From positions 26,846-90,845 of the forward strand of contig NZ_JAANNO010000005.1 in NCBI RefSeq assembly GCF_011250645.1: a stretch of DNA of 64,000 nucleotides, in the 5' to 3' direction. Positions 1 through 8,888 of this stretch are shown here, piece by piece. The notes under the pieces are model-generated. The model saw only the letters and a program-made list of their open reading frames with translations, was not told the DNA's origin and did not search any database. The translations under genes and the position numbers were made by a program. Origin of the DNA: Motilibacter aurantiacus (GTDB lineage: Bacteria > Actinomycetota > Actinomycetes > Motilibacterales > Motilibacteraceae). Numbering within the stretch: position 1 is the stretch's first letter; every line of letters starts with the position of its first letter.

Positions 1-1
1 G

Positions 2-781
2 CTGGCGCTCATCGCGTACGGCGCGCTGACCATGGTGATCCTCATGTCCCGCCACTCGGCGAGCTCGTCCGCCGAGTACGGCTCCGGGATCACGTCGATC
101 CGCGTCGAGTCCTGGGGCATGTGCGGCGGCGGCATCACGGTCGTCGGCGAGCAGGCGCGCGAGACGGTGTCCGCGAGCTGGAAGGACTCCTGGTCCCTCG
201 CCCGGCCCACCCGCGAGGTGCGCCGCGAGGGCCCGGCGCTCGTGGTCGACGTCGACTGCAGCTGGACGACGGCGTGGACCCCGTCGGTCGACCTCACGCT
301 GCGGGTCCCGCGGGAGACGGCGCTCTCGCTGCAGAACGACTCCGGCTCCGTGCTCGTCAGCTCCGTCGTCGGCGACCTGACGGTCCGCAGCGACTCCGGC
401 CGCGTCGAGGCCGTCGGCATCCGCGGCAACGTGGACGTGCAGACCGACTCGGGGAGCATCACCGCCAGCGAGGTGCAGGGCGACCTGACCCTGCGCTCGG
501 ACTCCGGCAGCATCCGGGCGTACGGGGGGCGGTCGAGCCGGGTCGCGCTCAGCTCGGACTCCGGGTCCCAGCGGCTGGTGCTGACGCGGCCGCCGACCGA
601 GGTGACCGCGTCCAGCGACTCCGGCTCGGTGAGCCTGCTGCTGCCGGCGTCGTCGGCCTACGCCGTGACGACCCAGACCGACTCCGGCAGCGAGCGCGTT
701 CGCGTGCAGCGCGACCCCGACGCGGCCTCACGGGTCGAGGTCCGCACCGACTCCGGCAGCATCCTCGTCGGCAACGGCTGA
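2..781 (+). CDS. DUF4097-type beta-strand repeat protein, 5' end outside window
   Basis: The reading frame is open from the first bases, so the true start lies upstream. The visible N-terminus (LALIAYGALTMVIL) looks like the end of a transmembrane helix. After it come about 220 residues carrying eight copies of a [N/S/T]DSG[S/R] motif, spaced roughly 18-24 residues apart and alternating with short beta strands. This is typical of DUF4097/putative-adhesin proteins that fold as a right-handed beta solenoid. The likely topology is a membrane anchor with an extracytoplasmic solenoid. The family has no established biochemical activity. The next gene starts 53 nt downstream from its own promoter. 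Confidence 0.8.
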   Translation: MALIAYGALTMVILMSRHSASSSAEYGSGITSIRVESWGMCGGGITVVGEQARETVSASWKDSWSLARPTREVRREGPALVVDVDCSWTTAWTPSVDLTLRVPRETALSLQNDSGSVLVSSVVGDLTVRSDSGRVEAVGIRGNVDVQTDSGSITASEVQGDLTLRSDSGSIRAYGGRSSRVALSSDSGSQRLVLTRPPTEVTASSDSGSVSLLLPASSAYAVTTQTDSGSERVRVQRDPDAASRVEVRTDSGSILVGNG

Positions 782-821
782 CCCCCGGGCCCTCCGGCGG
801 GCGCGGGGACCGGCGGCGCCC

Positions 822-827
822 TACCGT
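822..827 (+). promoter_or_regulatory. -10 box of a probable leaderless promoter
   Basis: TACCGT lies 7 nt before the GTG at 835. That spacing places transcription initiation at or next to the start codon, and there is no Shine-Dalgarno sequence. Confidence 0.5.
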
Positions 828-834
828 TGGCGCG

Positions 835-1632
835 GTGACCGGACTCCGCCTGGCGACGCTCAACCTGTTGCACGGCGTCTCGCTGCGCACCGGGCAGACC
901 CGCGAGGACGACCTGCGCGCCGCGGTGCGCGAGCTCGCGCCGGACGTGCTGGGGCTGCAGGAGGCCGACTTCCGGCAGGACCGGTCGGGCGGGGTCGAGC
1001 AGGTCCGGGCCGCCGCCGAGGAGCTCGGCGCGGCGGGCTGGCGGTTCGTCCCCTCGCTCGTCGGCACGCCGGGGCTGACCCGCACCTGGCGGCCCGCGAC
1101 GGACGAGGACTCCGCCGGGCCCGCCCCCGCGTACGGGATCGGGCTCGTCTCGCGCTGGCCGGTCGTCCGCTGGGCAGAACTGCGCTTCGCTGCTGCGCCG
1201 TTCCGGCTTCCGCTGCTCGTCCCGGCACACCCGCGTCCTCGGCTGATGCCGGTCCCGGACGAGCCGCGGTCGGCGGTCGCCGCCGTGGTGCAGACGCCGT
1301 ACGGCCGGGTGTCCGTGGTGACGGCGCACCTGTCGTTCGTGCCGGGCTACAACGTCCGGCAGCTCGCGCGGGTCGCGCGATGGGCACGGGCGGAGCTCCC
1401 CGCTCCCCGCGTGCTGCTGGGCGACTTCAACCTGCCGGGGCCGCTGCCGCGCCGTGTGACCGGGTGGGAGTCGCTCGCGCGGGTCGCGACGTACCCGTCG
1501 TACCGGCCCCGGGTGCAGTTCGACCACGTGCTCGGCGACGGGCTCGGCGGGTGGCGGGCGGACGTGGTCCAGGCGCCGTCGCTGCCGGTCTCCGACCACA
1601 CCGGGCTCGTGGTCACGCTGCGCAGGCCGTGA
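835..1632 (+). CDS. Endonuclease/exonuclease/phosphatase family protein
   Basis: A 265-aa protein of the EEP fold (DNase I-like metal-dependent phosphodiesterases). Visible motifs in order are TLNLLHG near the N-terminus, LQEADF (metal-binding Glu), YGIGLVSR, VVTAHLS, LLGDFNLP (catalytic Asp and Asn) and SDHTGL (catalytic His) close to the C-terminus. No signal peptide is seen, so it probably acts in the cytoplasm. The substrate (DNA, phospholipid or sugar phosphate) cannot be told from these motifs. The GTG start follows a -10 box directly. The frame is open further upstream, but that part overlaps the preceding gene and lacks family motifs. Confidence 0.85.
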   Translation: MTGLRLATLNLLHGVSLRTGQTREDDLRAAVRELAPDVLGLQEADFRQDRSGGVEQVRAAAEELGAAGWRFVPSLVGTPGLTRTWRPATDEDSAGPAPAYGIGLVSRWPVVRWAELRFAAAPFRLPLLVPAHPRPRLMPVPDEPRSAVAAVVQTPYGRVSVVTAHLSFVPGYNVRQLARVARWARAELPAPRVLLGDFNLPGPLPRRVTGWESLARVATYPSYRPRVQFDHVLGDGLGGWRADVVQAPSLPVSDHTGLVVTLRRP

Positions 1633-1633
1633 C

Positions 1634-1984
1634 TCAGGCTCCGGCGCTGCGGGCCTCGTCGTAGGCCCTGACGAGCCGCTCGGGCGCGGTGGCCCGCCAG
1701 GCCTCGACCACCAGCGGCTCCAGGTCGGCCGCGTCGACCCGGGCGGTCACGAACCCGACCCAGCCGTGCCGGCCGACGTAGGCCGGCACCGACCACGTCC
1801 CCGGGTCCTGCGCCACGAGCTCGGCCTGGTCGGCGAGCGTCGCCTTGACCGTGCCGCCGGACCCGTCGCCCGACAGCGTGAGGAACATCTTGTCGCGCAC
1901 CCGGAACGTCGGGTGGCCCCACGTCTCGCGCTCCTCCGCCTCCGGAAGCGCCAGGGCGTAGGCGCGCAGCTGCTCGGTGTCCAT
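1634..1984 (-). CDS. MmcQ/YjbR family protein
   Basis: A 116-aa protein typical of the YjbR/MmcQ (CyaY-like fold) family: N-terminal LRAYALALPEAEE, then ETWGHPTFRVRDKMFLTL, with GWVGF in the centre. Family members are often annotated as DNA-binding, but a function has rarely been shown. The ATG lies 3 nt after the stop of adnB, so it is probably the last gene of the adnA-adnB operon. The 3' end meets the convergent EEP gene with a 1-nt gap. Confidence 0.85.
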   Translation of the reverse strand: MDTEQLRAYALALPEAEERETWGHPTFRVRDKMFLTLSGDGSGGTVKATLADQAELVAQDPGTWSVPAYVGRHGWVGFVTARVDAADLEPLVVEAWRATAPERLVRAYDEARSAGA

Positions 1985-1987
1985 CGG

Positions 1988-4900
1988 TCAGCCCCTTCCC
2001 GTGCGCGACGAGCCGGCGGGGCCGCCGCCCGCAAGCAGCAGCCGCTCCAGCTCGGCGAGCCCCGGCAGCGCCGGCGGACGGACGACCGCGCCGCTGCGCA
2101 CGTAGAGGAAGGCGGCGTCGACGCGCTCGAGCGGCAGGCCGTGCAGCTGCGCCCACGCCACCCGGTAGACCGCGAGCTGCAGCGGGTCGGCCTGCTCGCC
2201 GCCGGTCTTCCAGTCGACGACCTCGAACCCGCCCTCGGTCGCGTAGACCGCGTCGATCCGGCCCCGGATGACGGTCCCGGCGAGCACGAGCTCGAACGGC
2301 GCCTCGACGGCGACCGGCTCGCGGCGGGCGTACGGCGTGCGCAGGAAGGCCGCCTGCAGCTCCTCGAGCGCCACGTCGTCGTCGACGTGGGCGTCGGCGG
2401 CGCCCGGCAGCGCGTCCGCGTCCAGCAGCGGCTGCTGGGCGAAACGCGCCTGCACCCAGGAGTGGAAGGCGCTCCCCCGCCGGGCCGCCGGGGCGGGCGG
2501 CCGCGGCATCGGCCGCAGCAGGTCGCGGGCCAGCCCCTGCGGGTCGGCGGCGAGCCGCAGCAGCTGGGACGCGGACAGCGCGGCGGGCAGCTCGACGTCG
2601 CGCCGCGGGGAGCGGCTGCGGCGCAGCTCGGCGAGGATCAGGTCGGCGTCACGGTCCCACTCGGCGACGCGACGGGCGTCGTCGGGCGCGAGCCCCTCGT
2701 CGGAGGGCGCGTCCGGCGCCTCGCCGAAGTCGAGCGGGAGCATGTCGGCGGGCTCCCGGCGCAGCGCGGCGAGGCGGTCGAGCACGGCGTCGGCGGCAGC
2801 CCGGCGCAGCGCGAGGGCACCCGCGTCCAGCGGTGCCGGCCAGGACCAGTCCTCCCCCCGTGTCCCGAGCCCGGGGTTGGACTCCTCCTCGGGCCGGGGC
2901 GCCCAGGCAGCGACGGTGCCGGCGCCCGCCTCGCAGTGCTCGCGGATCGTGGTGAGGTAGGGCGACGGCCCGCGCACGCCCTTCTGCGTCGGCCCCCACC
3001 AGTGCCCGCTGGCGACGAGCAAGCGCCGCGCCCGGGTCACGGCGACGTAGCCGAGCCGGCGCTCCTCCAGCTCGGCGGCGGACCGGTCCTCCTCCTCGTA
3101 CGCCGTCACGCCCTTGCCGGTCATCTCGACCAGCTCGGGCAGCGCGTCGGCGTCGCCGCGCAGGCCGTTGGGGAGCACGTGCCCGTTGGTCGTCCAACGG
3201 TCGCGGCCCCGCGTGGACGGGAAGACCTTGTGGGTCAGGTCGGGCAGGACGACGACGTCCCACTCGAGCCCCTTGGACTTGTGGGCCGTCATCAGCTTGA
3301 CGGTGTCTGCCGTGCTCGGGGCCGTCGTGTCCAGGCCCCGGTCGTACTCGTCGGCCGCCCGCAGGAAGGCCAGGAACGCCGTCGCGGAGGCGTCGCCGTC
3401 GAGGTCGACGAAGCGGGCGGCGACGTCGAGGAAGGCGGCCAGCGACTCGCGGCGGCCGGCGGCGACGGCGGCCGGGCTCGCCCCCAGCTCGACGTCCAGC
3501 CCGAGCACCGACACCAGGCGGGTGAGCAGGTCCAGCAGCGGCTCGCCGGACATCCGGCGCAGCTCGGCGACCTCGCCGGCGAACGCGGCGAAACGGGCCC
3601 GGGCCTGCGCGCTGTAGCCGTGCGGGCCCGGGTGCTCGACGGCGTCGAGCAGCGACACGACCTCGGCCGGGTCCACCCCGGCCACGGCCTCCTCCAGGGC
3701 GCGGTCGAGCGGGCTGCCCACCTCGACCGCGTCCTCCTCCACGCGCAGGGCGAGGGTCGGCTCCGCGACCAGCTCACGGGCCCGCCGCCCGAGCAGCGCC
3801 AGGTCGCGCGGGCCGACCCGCCACCGCGGGCCGGTGAGCAGCCGGACGAGGGCGGCGTTCGCGGTGGGGTCGGTCACCACCTGCAGCGTGGCCACGACGT
3901 CGGCCACCTCGGGCAGGGCGAGCAGGCCGCCGAGCCCGACGACCTCGACCGGCACGTCGCGCGCGGCGAGCGCGGCGTGCAGGGCGGCGAAGTCGCTGCG
4001 GGCACGGACGAGGACCGCGACCTCGCCCGGCGGCGTCCCGGCGTCGAGGGCGGCGCGCACCTGGCCGGCCGCCCACTCGACCTCCTCGGCGTAGGTGGGG
4101 AGCAGCGCGCAGACCGTGTCGCCCGCGCCGGCCCGCTCCTCGCACGGGGCGAGCGGCTCGACGCCGTGGCGCAGGTGCAGGGCGGAGGCCAGCGTGTTGG
4201 CCAGGTCGAGCAGCCGCGAGCCGCTGCGCCGGTTCTCCACCAGGCTGCGCCGCGGGGCCGGCGACCCGTCGGCCCGCGGGAAGTGGCGCGGGAAGTCGTC
4301 GAGGTTGGCGACGGACGCCCCGCGCCAGCCGTAGATCCCCTGGCACGGGTCGCCCACGGCGGTGACCGGGTGACCGCCGGAGAAGAGGGCGCTGAGCATC
4401 CGCCGCTGCGCCACCGAGGTGTCCTGGTACTCGTCGAGGAGCACGACGCGGAACCGGTCGCGCTCGGCGGCGCCGACCTCGGCGAAGCCCTCCGCGAGCC
4501 GGGCCGCGACGGCCAGCTGGTCGCCGAAGTCGAGCAGGTCGCGAGCAGCCTTCTCCGCGCGGTACGCGTCGACCAGGTCGGCCAGCTCGAGCCGCTTGCG
4601 GGCCGCGGCGGCGATGTTCCTGACCTTGACGGGGGCCTTGGCCAGCGAGTCGATCTCGCGGAGCAGCTCGCGGTCGTACGCCCGCAGCTCCTGCGTGCTC
4701 ACGAGGTGCTCGGAGAGCTCGCCGTCGAGCGCGAGCAGGTCGTCGACGAGCATCCACACCGGCTTGGTCACCTCGACGAAGGGCCCCGCGGCGCGGCGCA
4801 GCACCCGCTCGGACAGCTGGAAGCGGGTGGCGTCCGCGAGCAGCCGGGCGCGCGGCTCGACCCCGAGCCGGAGCCCGTGCTCCTCCACCAGCCGGCCGGC

Positions 4901-5245
4901 GAAGGCGTGGTAGGTCGAGACCGTCGGCTGGCCGTCCCCCTCGACGGCGCCCTCGCCGGCCGTGCCGACCCCGGCCTTGAGCAGCGCCGCACGGACGCGC
5001 GCCGCCAGCTCGGCGGCCGCCTTGTTGGTGAAGGTCAGCCCGAGGACCTGCTCGGGCCGGACCGCGCCGCTGCCCACCAGCCACACGACGCGGGCGGCCA
5101 TCACGGTCGTCTTGCCCGAGCCGGCGCCGGCCACGACGACGCCCGGCTCGAGCGGCGCGGTGGCCGCGTCGAGCTGGGGCGGGCTGAAGGGGATCCCGAG
5201 CAGGCCGCGCAGCTGCTCCGGCCGGCGCAGCGGGGCGCCGCTCAC
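1988..5245 (-). CDS. adnB: ATP-dependent helicase-nuclease subunit AdnB
   Basis: A 1085-aa UvrD-like superfamily 1 motor with a C-terminal RecB-type nuclease. Motifs: GAGSGKTT (Walker A, about residue 38), LTFTNKAA (Ia), LLDEYQDT (Walker B, about 268), GDPCQGIYGWRG (III), LTAHKSKGLEWD (V) and YVAVTRAR (VI). The nuclease domain shows RGRIDAVY and, near residue 1010, VVDWKTG, the metal-binding D..K pair of the PD-(D/E)xK fold. In mycobacteria AdnAB resects double-strand breaks, and the size and upstream-adnA order match that pair. It starts at GTG, overlapping the adnA stop in GTGA, so the genes are translationally coupled. Unlike AdnA, it shows no C-terminal cysteine cluster. Confidence 0.9.
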   Translation of the reverse strand: MSGAPLRRPEQLRGLLGIPFSPPQLDAATAPLEPGVVVAGAGSGKTTVMAARVVWLVGSGAVRPEQVLGLTFTNKAAAELAARVRAALLKAGVGTAGEGAVEGDGQPTVSTYHAFAGRLVEEHGLRLGVEPRARLLADATRFQLSERVLRRAAGPFVEVTKPVWMLVDDLLALDGELSEHLVSTQELRAYDRELLREIDSLAKAPVKVRNIAAAARKRLELADLVDAYRAEKAARDLLDFGDQLAVAARLAEGFAEVGAAERDRFRVVLLDEYQDTSVAQRRMLSALFSGGHPVTAVGDPCQGIYGWRGASVANLDDFPRHFPRADGSPAPRRSLVENRRSGSRLLDLANTLASALHLRHGVEPLAPCEERAGAGDTVCALLPTYAEEVEWAAGQVRAALDAGTPPGEVAVLVRARSDFAALHAALAARDVPVEVVGLGGLLALPEVADVVATLQVVTDPTANAALVRLLTGPRWRVGPRDLALLGRRARELVAEPTLALRVEEDAVEVGSPLDRALEEAVAGVDPAEVVSLLDAVEHPGPHGYSAQARARFAAFAGEVAELRRMSGEPLLDLLTRLVSVLGLDVELGASPAAVAAGRRESLAAFLDVAARFVDLDGDASATAFLAFLRAADEYDRGLDTTAPSTADTVKLMTAHKSKGLEWDVVVLPDLTHKVFPSTRGRDRWTTNGHVLPNGLRGDADALPELVEMTGKGVTAYEEEDRSAAELEERRLGYVAVTRARRLLVASGHWWGPTQKGVRGPSPYLTTIREHCEAGAGTVAAWAPRPEEESNPGLGTRGEDWSWPAPLDAGALALRRAAADAVLDRLAALRREPADMLPLDFGEAPDAPSDEGLAPDDARRVAEWDRDADLILAELRRSRSPRRDVELPAALSASQLLRLAADPQGLARDLLRPMPRPPAPAARRGSAFHSWVQARFAQQPLLDADALPGAADAHVDDDVALEELQAAFLRTPYARREPVAVEAPFELVLAGTVIRGRIDAVYATEGGFEVVDWKTGGEQADPLQLAVYRVAWAQLHGLPLERVDAAFLYVRSGAVVRPPALPGLAELERLLLAGGGPAGSSRTGRG

Positions 5246-8200
5246 TCCACCACCCCCCTGCCCTCGGGCTGCGCGGGGCAGGCCCGACGGTAGGGGCAGC
5301 GGGCGCAGGCGTCGCTCGGGGTCGGCGCGAAGTCCTCGCCGACGACGCGGGCCACCGCACCGGCGAGCAGGTCCTCGACCCAGGTGCGCCCGTGCTCGTC
5401 GCGCTCGGGAGCGGCCTGGCGCTGCACCTTCGGCATCCCGGAGTCCTCGACCCGCAGCTGCACCAGCTCCGCCCCGCCGGTGCGCGGGCCGTCGGCGGGG
5501 GCGCCCTCCGGCAGCAGCCCGTCGAACGCCCCGGCCTCCGTCGCCAGCTGGTAGGCCCCGAGCTGCGGGTGCACCGCCACCTCTCCCGAGGAGGGCGGCG
5601 TCTTGCCGGTCTTGAAGTCGACGACGTGGACCAGTCCGTCGGCGTCGAGCTCGACCCGGTCGGCCGTCCCGCGCAGCACCACCGTCCCGTCCGGCGTCGG
5701 GACCTCGACCCGGAACTCGTGCTCGGTCGCGAGCAGCCTGCGCCCGCGGGCGGCGGTGGCGGCGTGCCAGGCCAGGAACCGGCGCACGGCATCGCTGGCC
5801 GCCGCGCGCTGCTGCGCAGACTGCCACCGCGCCTCGAAGGCGAGCGAGTCCCAGACGGCGTCGATGCGCGCGTCCAGCGCGGCCTGCTCGGCCGGCAGCC
5901 CGCCGCGGGCCACCTCGTCGGCGAGCACGTGCACGACCCGGCCGAACCCGATCGCGGCCGTCGTGGGCGCGTCGGCGGCCGCCTCGTGCTGGAGGAACCA
6001 GCGCAGCGGGCAGGCGGTGAGCCCCGACAGGGACGAGCCGGACATGCGGATCGCCGCGCCCTCCTCCAGCAGCGGCCGCCCCGGGTCCGTGACGTCGAGC
6101 AGCCCCCACCAGCGCGAGGGGTGCGCGGCGGGGACGAGCGGAACGCCGCGGTCGTCCACGGCGGCGGCGAGGTCGGCGAGGCGGCGGGCGGCGGCGGCGC
6201 GCAGCGCGGGGGTCTCGGCCGGGTCCACCGCCGCGCGTCGCAGGTCGGCGACGAGCCCGACCGCGGACAGCGGGCGCACGACCCGGCGGCTCACCGCCTC
6301 GACGGGCACGCCGAGCTCGTCGAGGAAACGGGAGGGCCGCTCGCCGTCGTCGTCCGCGCTCGCCACCGCGCTCACGACGAGCCGCTGCCGGGCGCGCGTC
6401 ACCGCCACGTAGAACAGCCGGCGCTCCTCGGCGAGCACCTCCGACGGGCCGGGCGGCTCGGTCAGCCCGTGCCGGCCGAGCCGGTCCGGCTCCAGCAGCG
6501 ACCCGCGCCGGCGCAGGTCGGGCCAGACGCCCTCCTGCACGCCGAGCACCACGACCAGGTCCCACTCCAGCCCCTTGGACCGGTGCGCCGTCAGCACCCG
6601 CACCGCCTCCGTGCGGGCCGAGCCCTCGGCCAGCGTGTCGCCGGGGATGTGCTGGGCGCCGAGCTCGGCGAGGAGCAGCCGCGCCCCTCGGACCCCGGGC
6701 CGCTCGTCGGCCCGGGCCGCCGCGTCGAACAGTGCGACCACCGCGTCGAGGTCGCGGTCGGCCGCCCGCCCCGCCGCGCCCCCGTCGTACGCCGCCTGCT
6801 CCAGGCGCCGGGGCCAGCGGGTGCCGTCCCAGAGCACCCAGAGCGCCTCCTCGGCCGGCCCGCCGTCGTGCAGCACGGCCGACGCCTTCGCCAGCAGCGA
6901 GCCGAGCGCGCGGACGGGGGCGGCCAGCCGGTCCTCCGCGGCGACCAGGCGCCGCGGGTCGAGCAGCGCGTCGCGCAGCAGCTGGTCCGACGGGGTGACG
7001 GGCCGGCCGGCGGCCTTCTCCTCCGCCCTCAGCTCGCGGGCGAGCGCGCGCAGCCGGCCCGCCTCGGCGCCGCCGAGCGGCGAGAGCAGCAGGGTGCGGG
7101 CCTGCTCGGGGCTGGGGCGCCGCGGGCCGCCGGGCTCAGCGGGCTCGTCGTCGCCGAGCCCGCTGGCCACCGTGAGCGCGAGCAGCAGCGGGGCCACGGC
7201 GGGCTCCTCGGCGAGGGGCAGCTCGTCGCCGGCCACGGCGACCGGGACGCCCGCAGCCCCGAGCACCCGTCGCACGAGCGGGACCGAGCGGCGCCCGCTG
7301 CGCACCAGCACGGCCATCCGGCTCCAGGGGACCCCGTCCTCGAGGTGGGCGCGGCGCAACAGGTCGGCCGTGGCATCGGCCTCGGCAGCGGCCGACGGGT
7401 AGGTGCGCACCTGCACCCGGCCCGGCTCCGCCACCCCCGGGACCAGCGCCCGGTGCTCGGCGACCTGCTCGCGGGGCAGGGACCGGATCGGCAGCCGGCA
7501 CGCGACCGAGCGGCTGGCGGCCAGCAGCCGCTCGCCCGCCCGGCGGGAGCGGCGCAGGGTGACGACCGGGGCCGGCTCGCCGTCCGCGCGGGCGAAGCGG
7601 TCGGGGAACTCGAGGATGCCGCTGATGTCGGCCCCGCGGAAGGCGTAGATCGACTGGTCCGGGTCGCCCACCGCCACGAGGTGGCGGCCGTCGCCCGCGA
7701 TCGCCTGCAGCAGCCGCTCCTGGGCCGGGTCGGTGTCCTGGTACTCGTCGACGAACACGGCGGCGAACCGCCGGCGCAGCGCCGACTGCGTCTCCGGCTC
7801 CTCGGCCAGGGCGGCCGCGCGGTGCACCAGCTCGGCGTAGTCGACCGCGCCCATCGCGTCGAGGACGTAGAGGTACTCGTTGAAGAAGGCCGCCGCCGCG
7901 GCCCAGTCGTCCCGGCCGGCCCGCTCGGCGGCGCGAGCCAGGTCCGGCGGGTCGAGGCCCAGCTCGCGGGCGCGCGCGACCACGGCGCGCACCTCCTCCG
8001 CGAGGCCGCGCGTCCCGAGGGCGGCGCGCAGCCGCTCGGGCCACTGCACCTGTCCCACGCCCTCGCCGATGCCGGCGAGCAGCTCGCGCACCGCGACGTC
8101 CTGCTCCGGGCCGGACAGCAGCCGCAGCTCGGCGTCGTCGTCCGGGAGCGCAGCGGTCGAGCGGTGGGTGCGCAGGGCCCACAGGCAGAAGGAGTGGAAC

Positions 8201-8529
8201 GTCCAGGCCACCGGCGCCCCGGTCGCCCCGCCGAGCCGGGCCGTGACCCGCTCACGCAGCTCCAGCGCCGCCCGGCGGCTGAAGGTGAGCACGAGCACCT
8301 GCTCCGGCTGCAGCGGCGAGACCGGGTCCTCGGCCAGGGCGGCGACCGACTCCACGAGCGTCGTCGTCTTCCCCGTGCCGGGCCCGGCGAGGACGAGCAG
8401 CGGCCCCGAGCGGTGCGCCGCCACGCGCGCCTGGGCGTCGTCGAGGGCGACGGCCCCGGCCGCGCGCGCGGGGACGTGGATCCGGTGGGCCGGCCGGTGG
8501 GTCGGCCGGGAGACGGGTGCGGCGGTCAT
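5242..8529 (-). CDS. adnA: ATP-dependent helicase-nuclease subunit AdnA
   Basis: A 1095-aa partner of AdnB with the same architecture. Motifs: GPGTGKTTT (Walker A, about residue 49), LTFSRRAALELRERV (Ia), FVDEYQDTDPAQ (Walker B, about 260), GDPDQSIYAFRG (III), LTAHRSKGLEWD (V) and FYVAVTRARQR (VI). The C-terminal nuclease carries LRGTADRV and VVDFKTG (about 970). Cysteines in LTACPLRW (about 838) and in the last 25 residues (CARCPYRRAC) are placed like the 4Fe-4S ligands of AddB/AdnA-type nucleases. Both motor sites look intact. It is the first gene of the adnA-adnB-mmcQ operon. The ATG at 8529 gives the usual family length. Confidence 0.92.
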   Translation of the reverse strand: MTAAPVSRPTHRPAHRIHVPARAAGAVALDDAQARVAAHRSGPLLVLAGPGTGKTTTLVESVAALAEDPVSPLQPEQVLVLTFSRRAALELRERVTARLGGATGAPVAWTFHSFCLWALRTHRSTAALPDDDAELRLLSGPEQDVAVRELLAGIGEGVGQVQWPERLRAALGTRGLAEEVRAVVARARELGLDPPDLARAAERAGRDDWAAAAAFFNEYLYVLDAMGAVDYAELVHRAAALAEEPETQSALRRRFAAVFVDEYQDTDPAQERLLQAIAGDGRHLVAVGDPDQSIYAFRGADISGILEFPDRFARADGEPAPVVTLRRSRRAGERLLAASRSVACRLPIRSLPREQVAEHRALVPGVAEPGRVQVRTYPSAAAEADATADLLRRAHLEDGVPWSRMAVLVRSGRRSVPLVRRVLGAAGVPVAVAGDELPLAEEPAVAPLLLALTVASGLGDDEPAEPGGPRRPSPEQARTLLLSPLGGAEAGRLRALARELRAEEKAAGRPVTPSDQLLRDALLDPRRLVAAEDRLAAPVRALGSLLAKASAVLHDGGPAEEALWVLWDGTRWPRRLEQAAYDGGAAGRAADRDLDAVVALFDAAARADERPGVRGARLLLAELGAQHIPGDTLAEGSARTEAVRVLTAHRSKGLEWDLVVVLGVQEGVWPDLRRRGSLLEPDRLGRHGLTEPPGPSEVLAEERRLFYVAVTRARQRLVVSAVASADDDGERPSRFLDELGVPVEAVSRRVVRPLSAVGLVADLRRAAVDPAETPALRAAAARRLADLAAAVDDRGVPLVPAAHPSRWWGLLDVTDPGRPLLEEGAAIRMSGSSLSGLTACPLRWFLQHEAAADAPTTAAIGFGRVVHVLADEVARGGLPAEQAALDARIDAVWDSLAFEARWQSAQQRAAASDAVRRFLAWHAATAARGRRLLATEHEFRVEVPTPDGTVVLRGTADRVELDADGLVHVVDFKTGKTPPSSGEVAVHPQLGAYQLATEAGAFDGLLPEGAPADGPRTGGAELVQLRVEDSGMPKVQRQAAPERDEHGRTWVEDLLAGAVARVVGEDFAPTPSDACARCPYRRACPAQPEGRGVVE

Positions 8530-8621
8530 GGTGCTTCCACTTCACCACGCCCCACCGACAGTGCGGGTGTGCTCGCGCCGGAGGCCCTCGCCGTGCCGCC
8601 CTCGGGCGGCCGAGCCGACCA

Positions 8622-8658
8622 CCGGCCCGCGCCGCGCGGGCCGGCGCGTGCGCCGGCC
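8622..8658. terminator. Two overlapping, mutually exclusive GC hairpins
   Basis: The arms CCGGCCCGCG / CGCGGGCCGG (8622-8644, 3-nt loop) and GGCCGGCGC / GCGCCGGCC (8639-8658, 2-nt loop) are both perfect and share 8639-8644, so only one can form at a time. They sit between the small minus-strand gene at 8712 and the adnA start. The simplest reading is a terminator for the small gene. No T-tract is present. Confidence 0.4.
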
Positions 8659-8711
8659 CGCCCGACCCCGCGGCAGCGCCGTGCGGTGCCGGCCCGCTCG
8701 GGGCGGCTCCT

Positions 8712-8888
8712 TCAGTGCCGGCGGTACTGGAACGCCGCCGACCCCTTGCCCTGGCGGCCCTGCAGGTGCCGCGGGGGCACGGGCCCCTTGCCGCGCGACC
8801 GCTGCGCCGCGGGTGGCGTCGCGGGGATCCCGCTGCGGTCGTTCGTGCGCTGGGGGTCGAGGGAGATGTAGGGGAACACGTTTCGCAT
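8712..8888 (-). CDS. Small basic protein of unknown function
   Basis: A 58-residue reading frame, not recognised. The first third (MRNVFPYISLDPQRTND) is mixed. The rest is rich in Arg, Lys, Gln and Gly and strongly basic, ending in FQYRRH, with no hydrophobic segment. The ATG at 8888 is preceded by GGAGG five nt upstream, a good ribosome binding site that decides this start over one 13 codons earlier. It lies upstream of adnA with a hairpin between them. A nucleic-acid-binding role is possible from charge alone but is not shown. Confidence 0.5.
   Translation of the reverse strand: MRNVFPYISLDPQRTNDRSGIPATPPAAQRSRGKGPVPPRHLQGRQGKGSAAFQYRRH

Noticed and set aside
1766..5293. Very long plus-strand frame opposite adnB (over 1100 codons)
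   Set aside because: It is the shadow of the adnB codon bias at about 75% GC. Its composition is Arg/Gly/Pro-rich without motifs, while the minus strand has complete helicase motifs.
5392..8871. Very long plus-strand frame opposite adnA
   Set aside because: Same reason. The minus-strand helicase-nuclease is unmistakable and the plus-strand protein has only low-complexity sequence.
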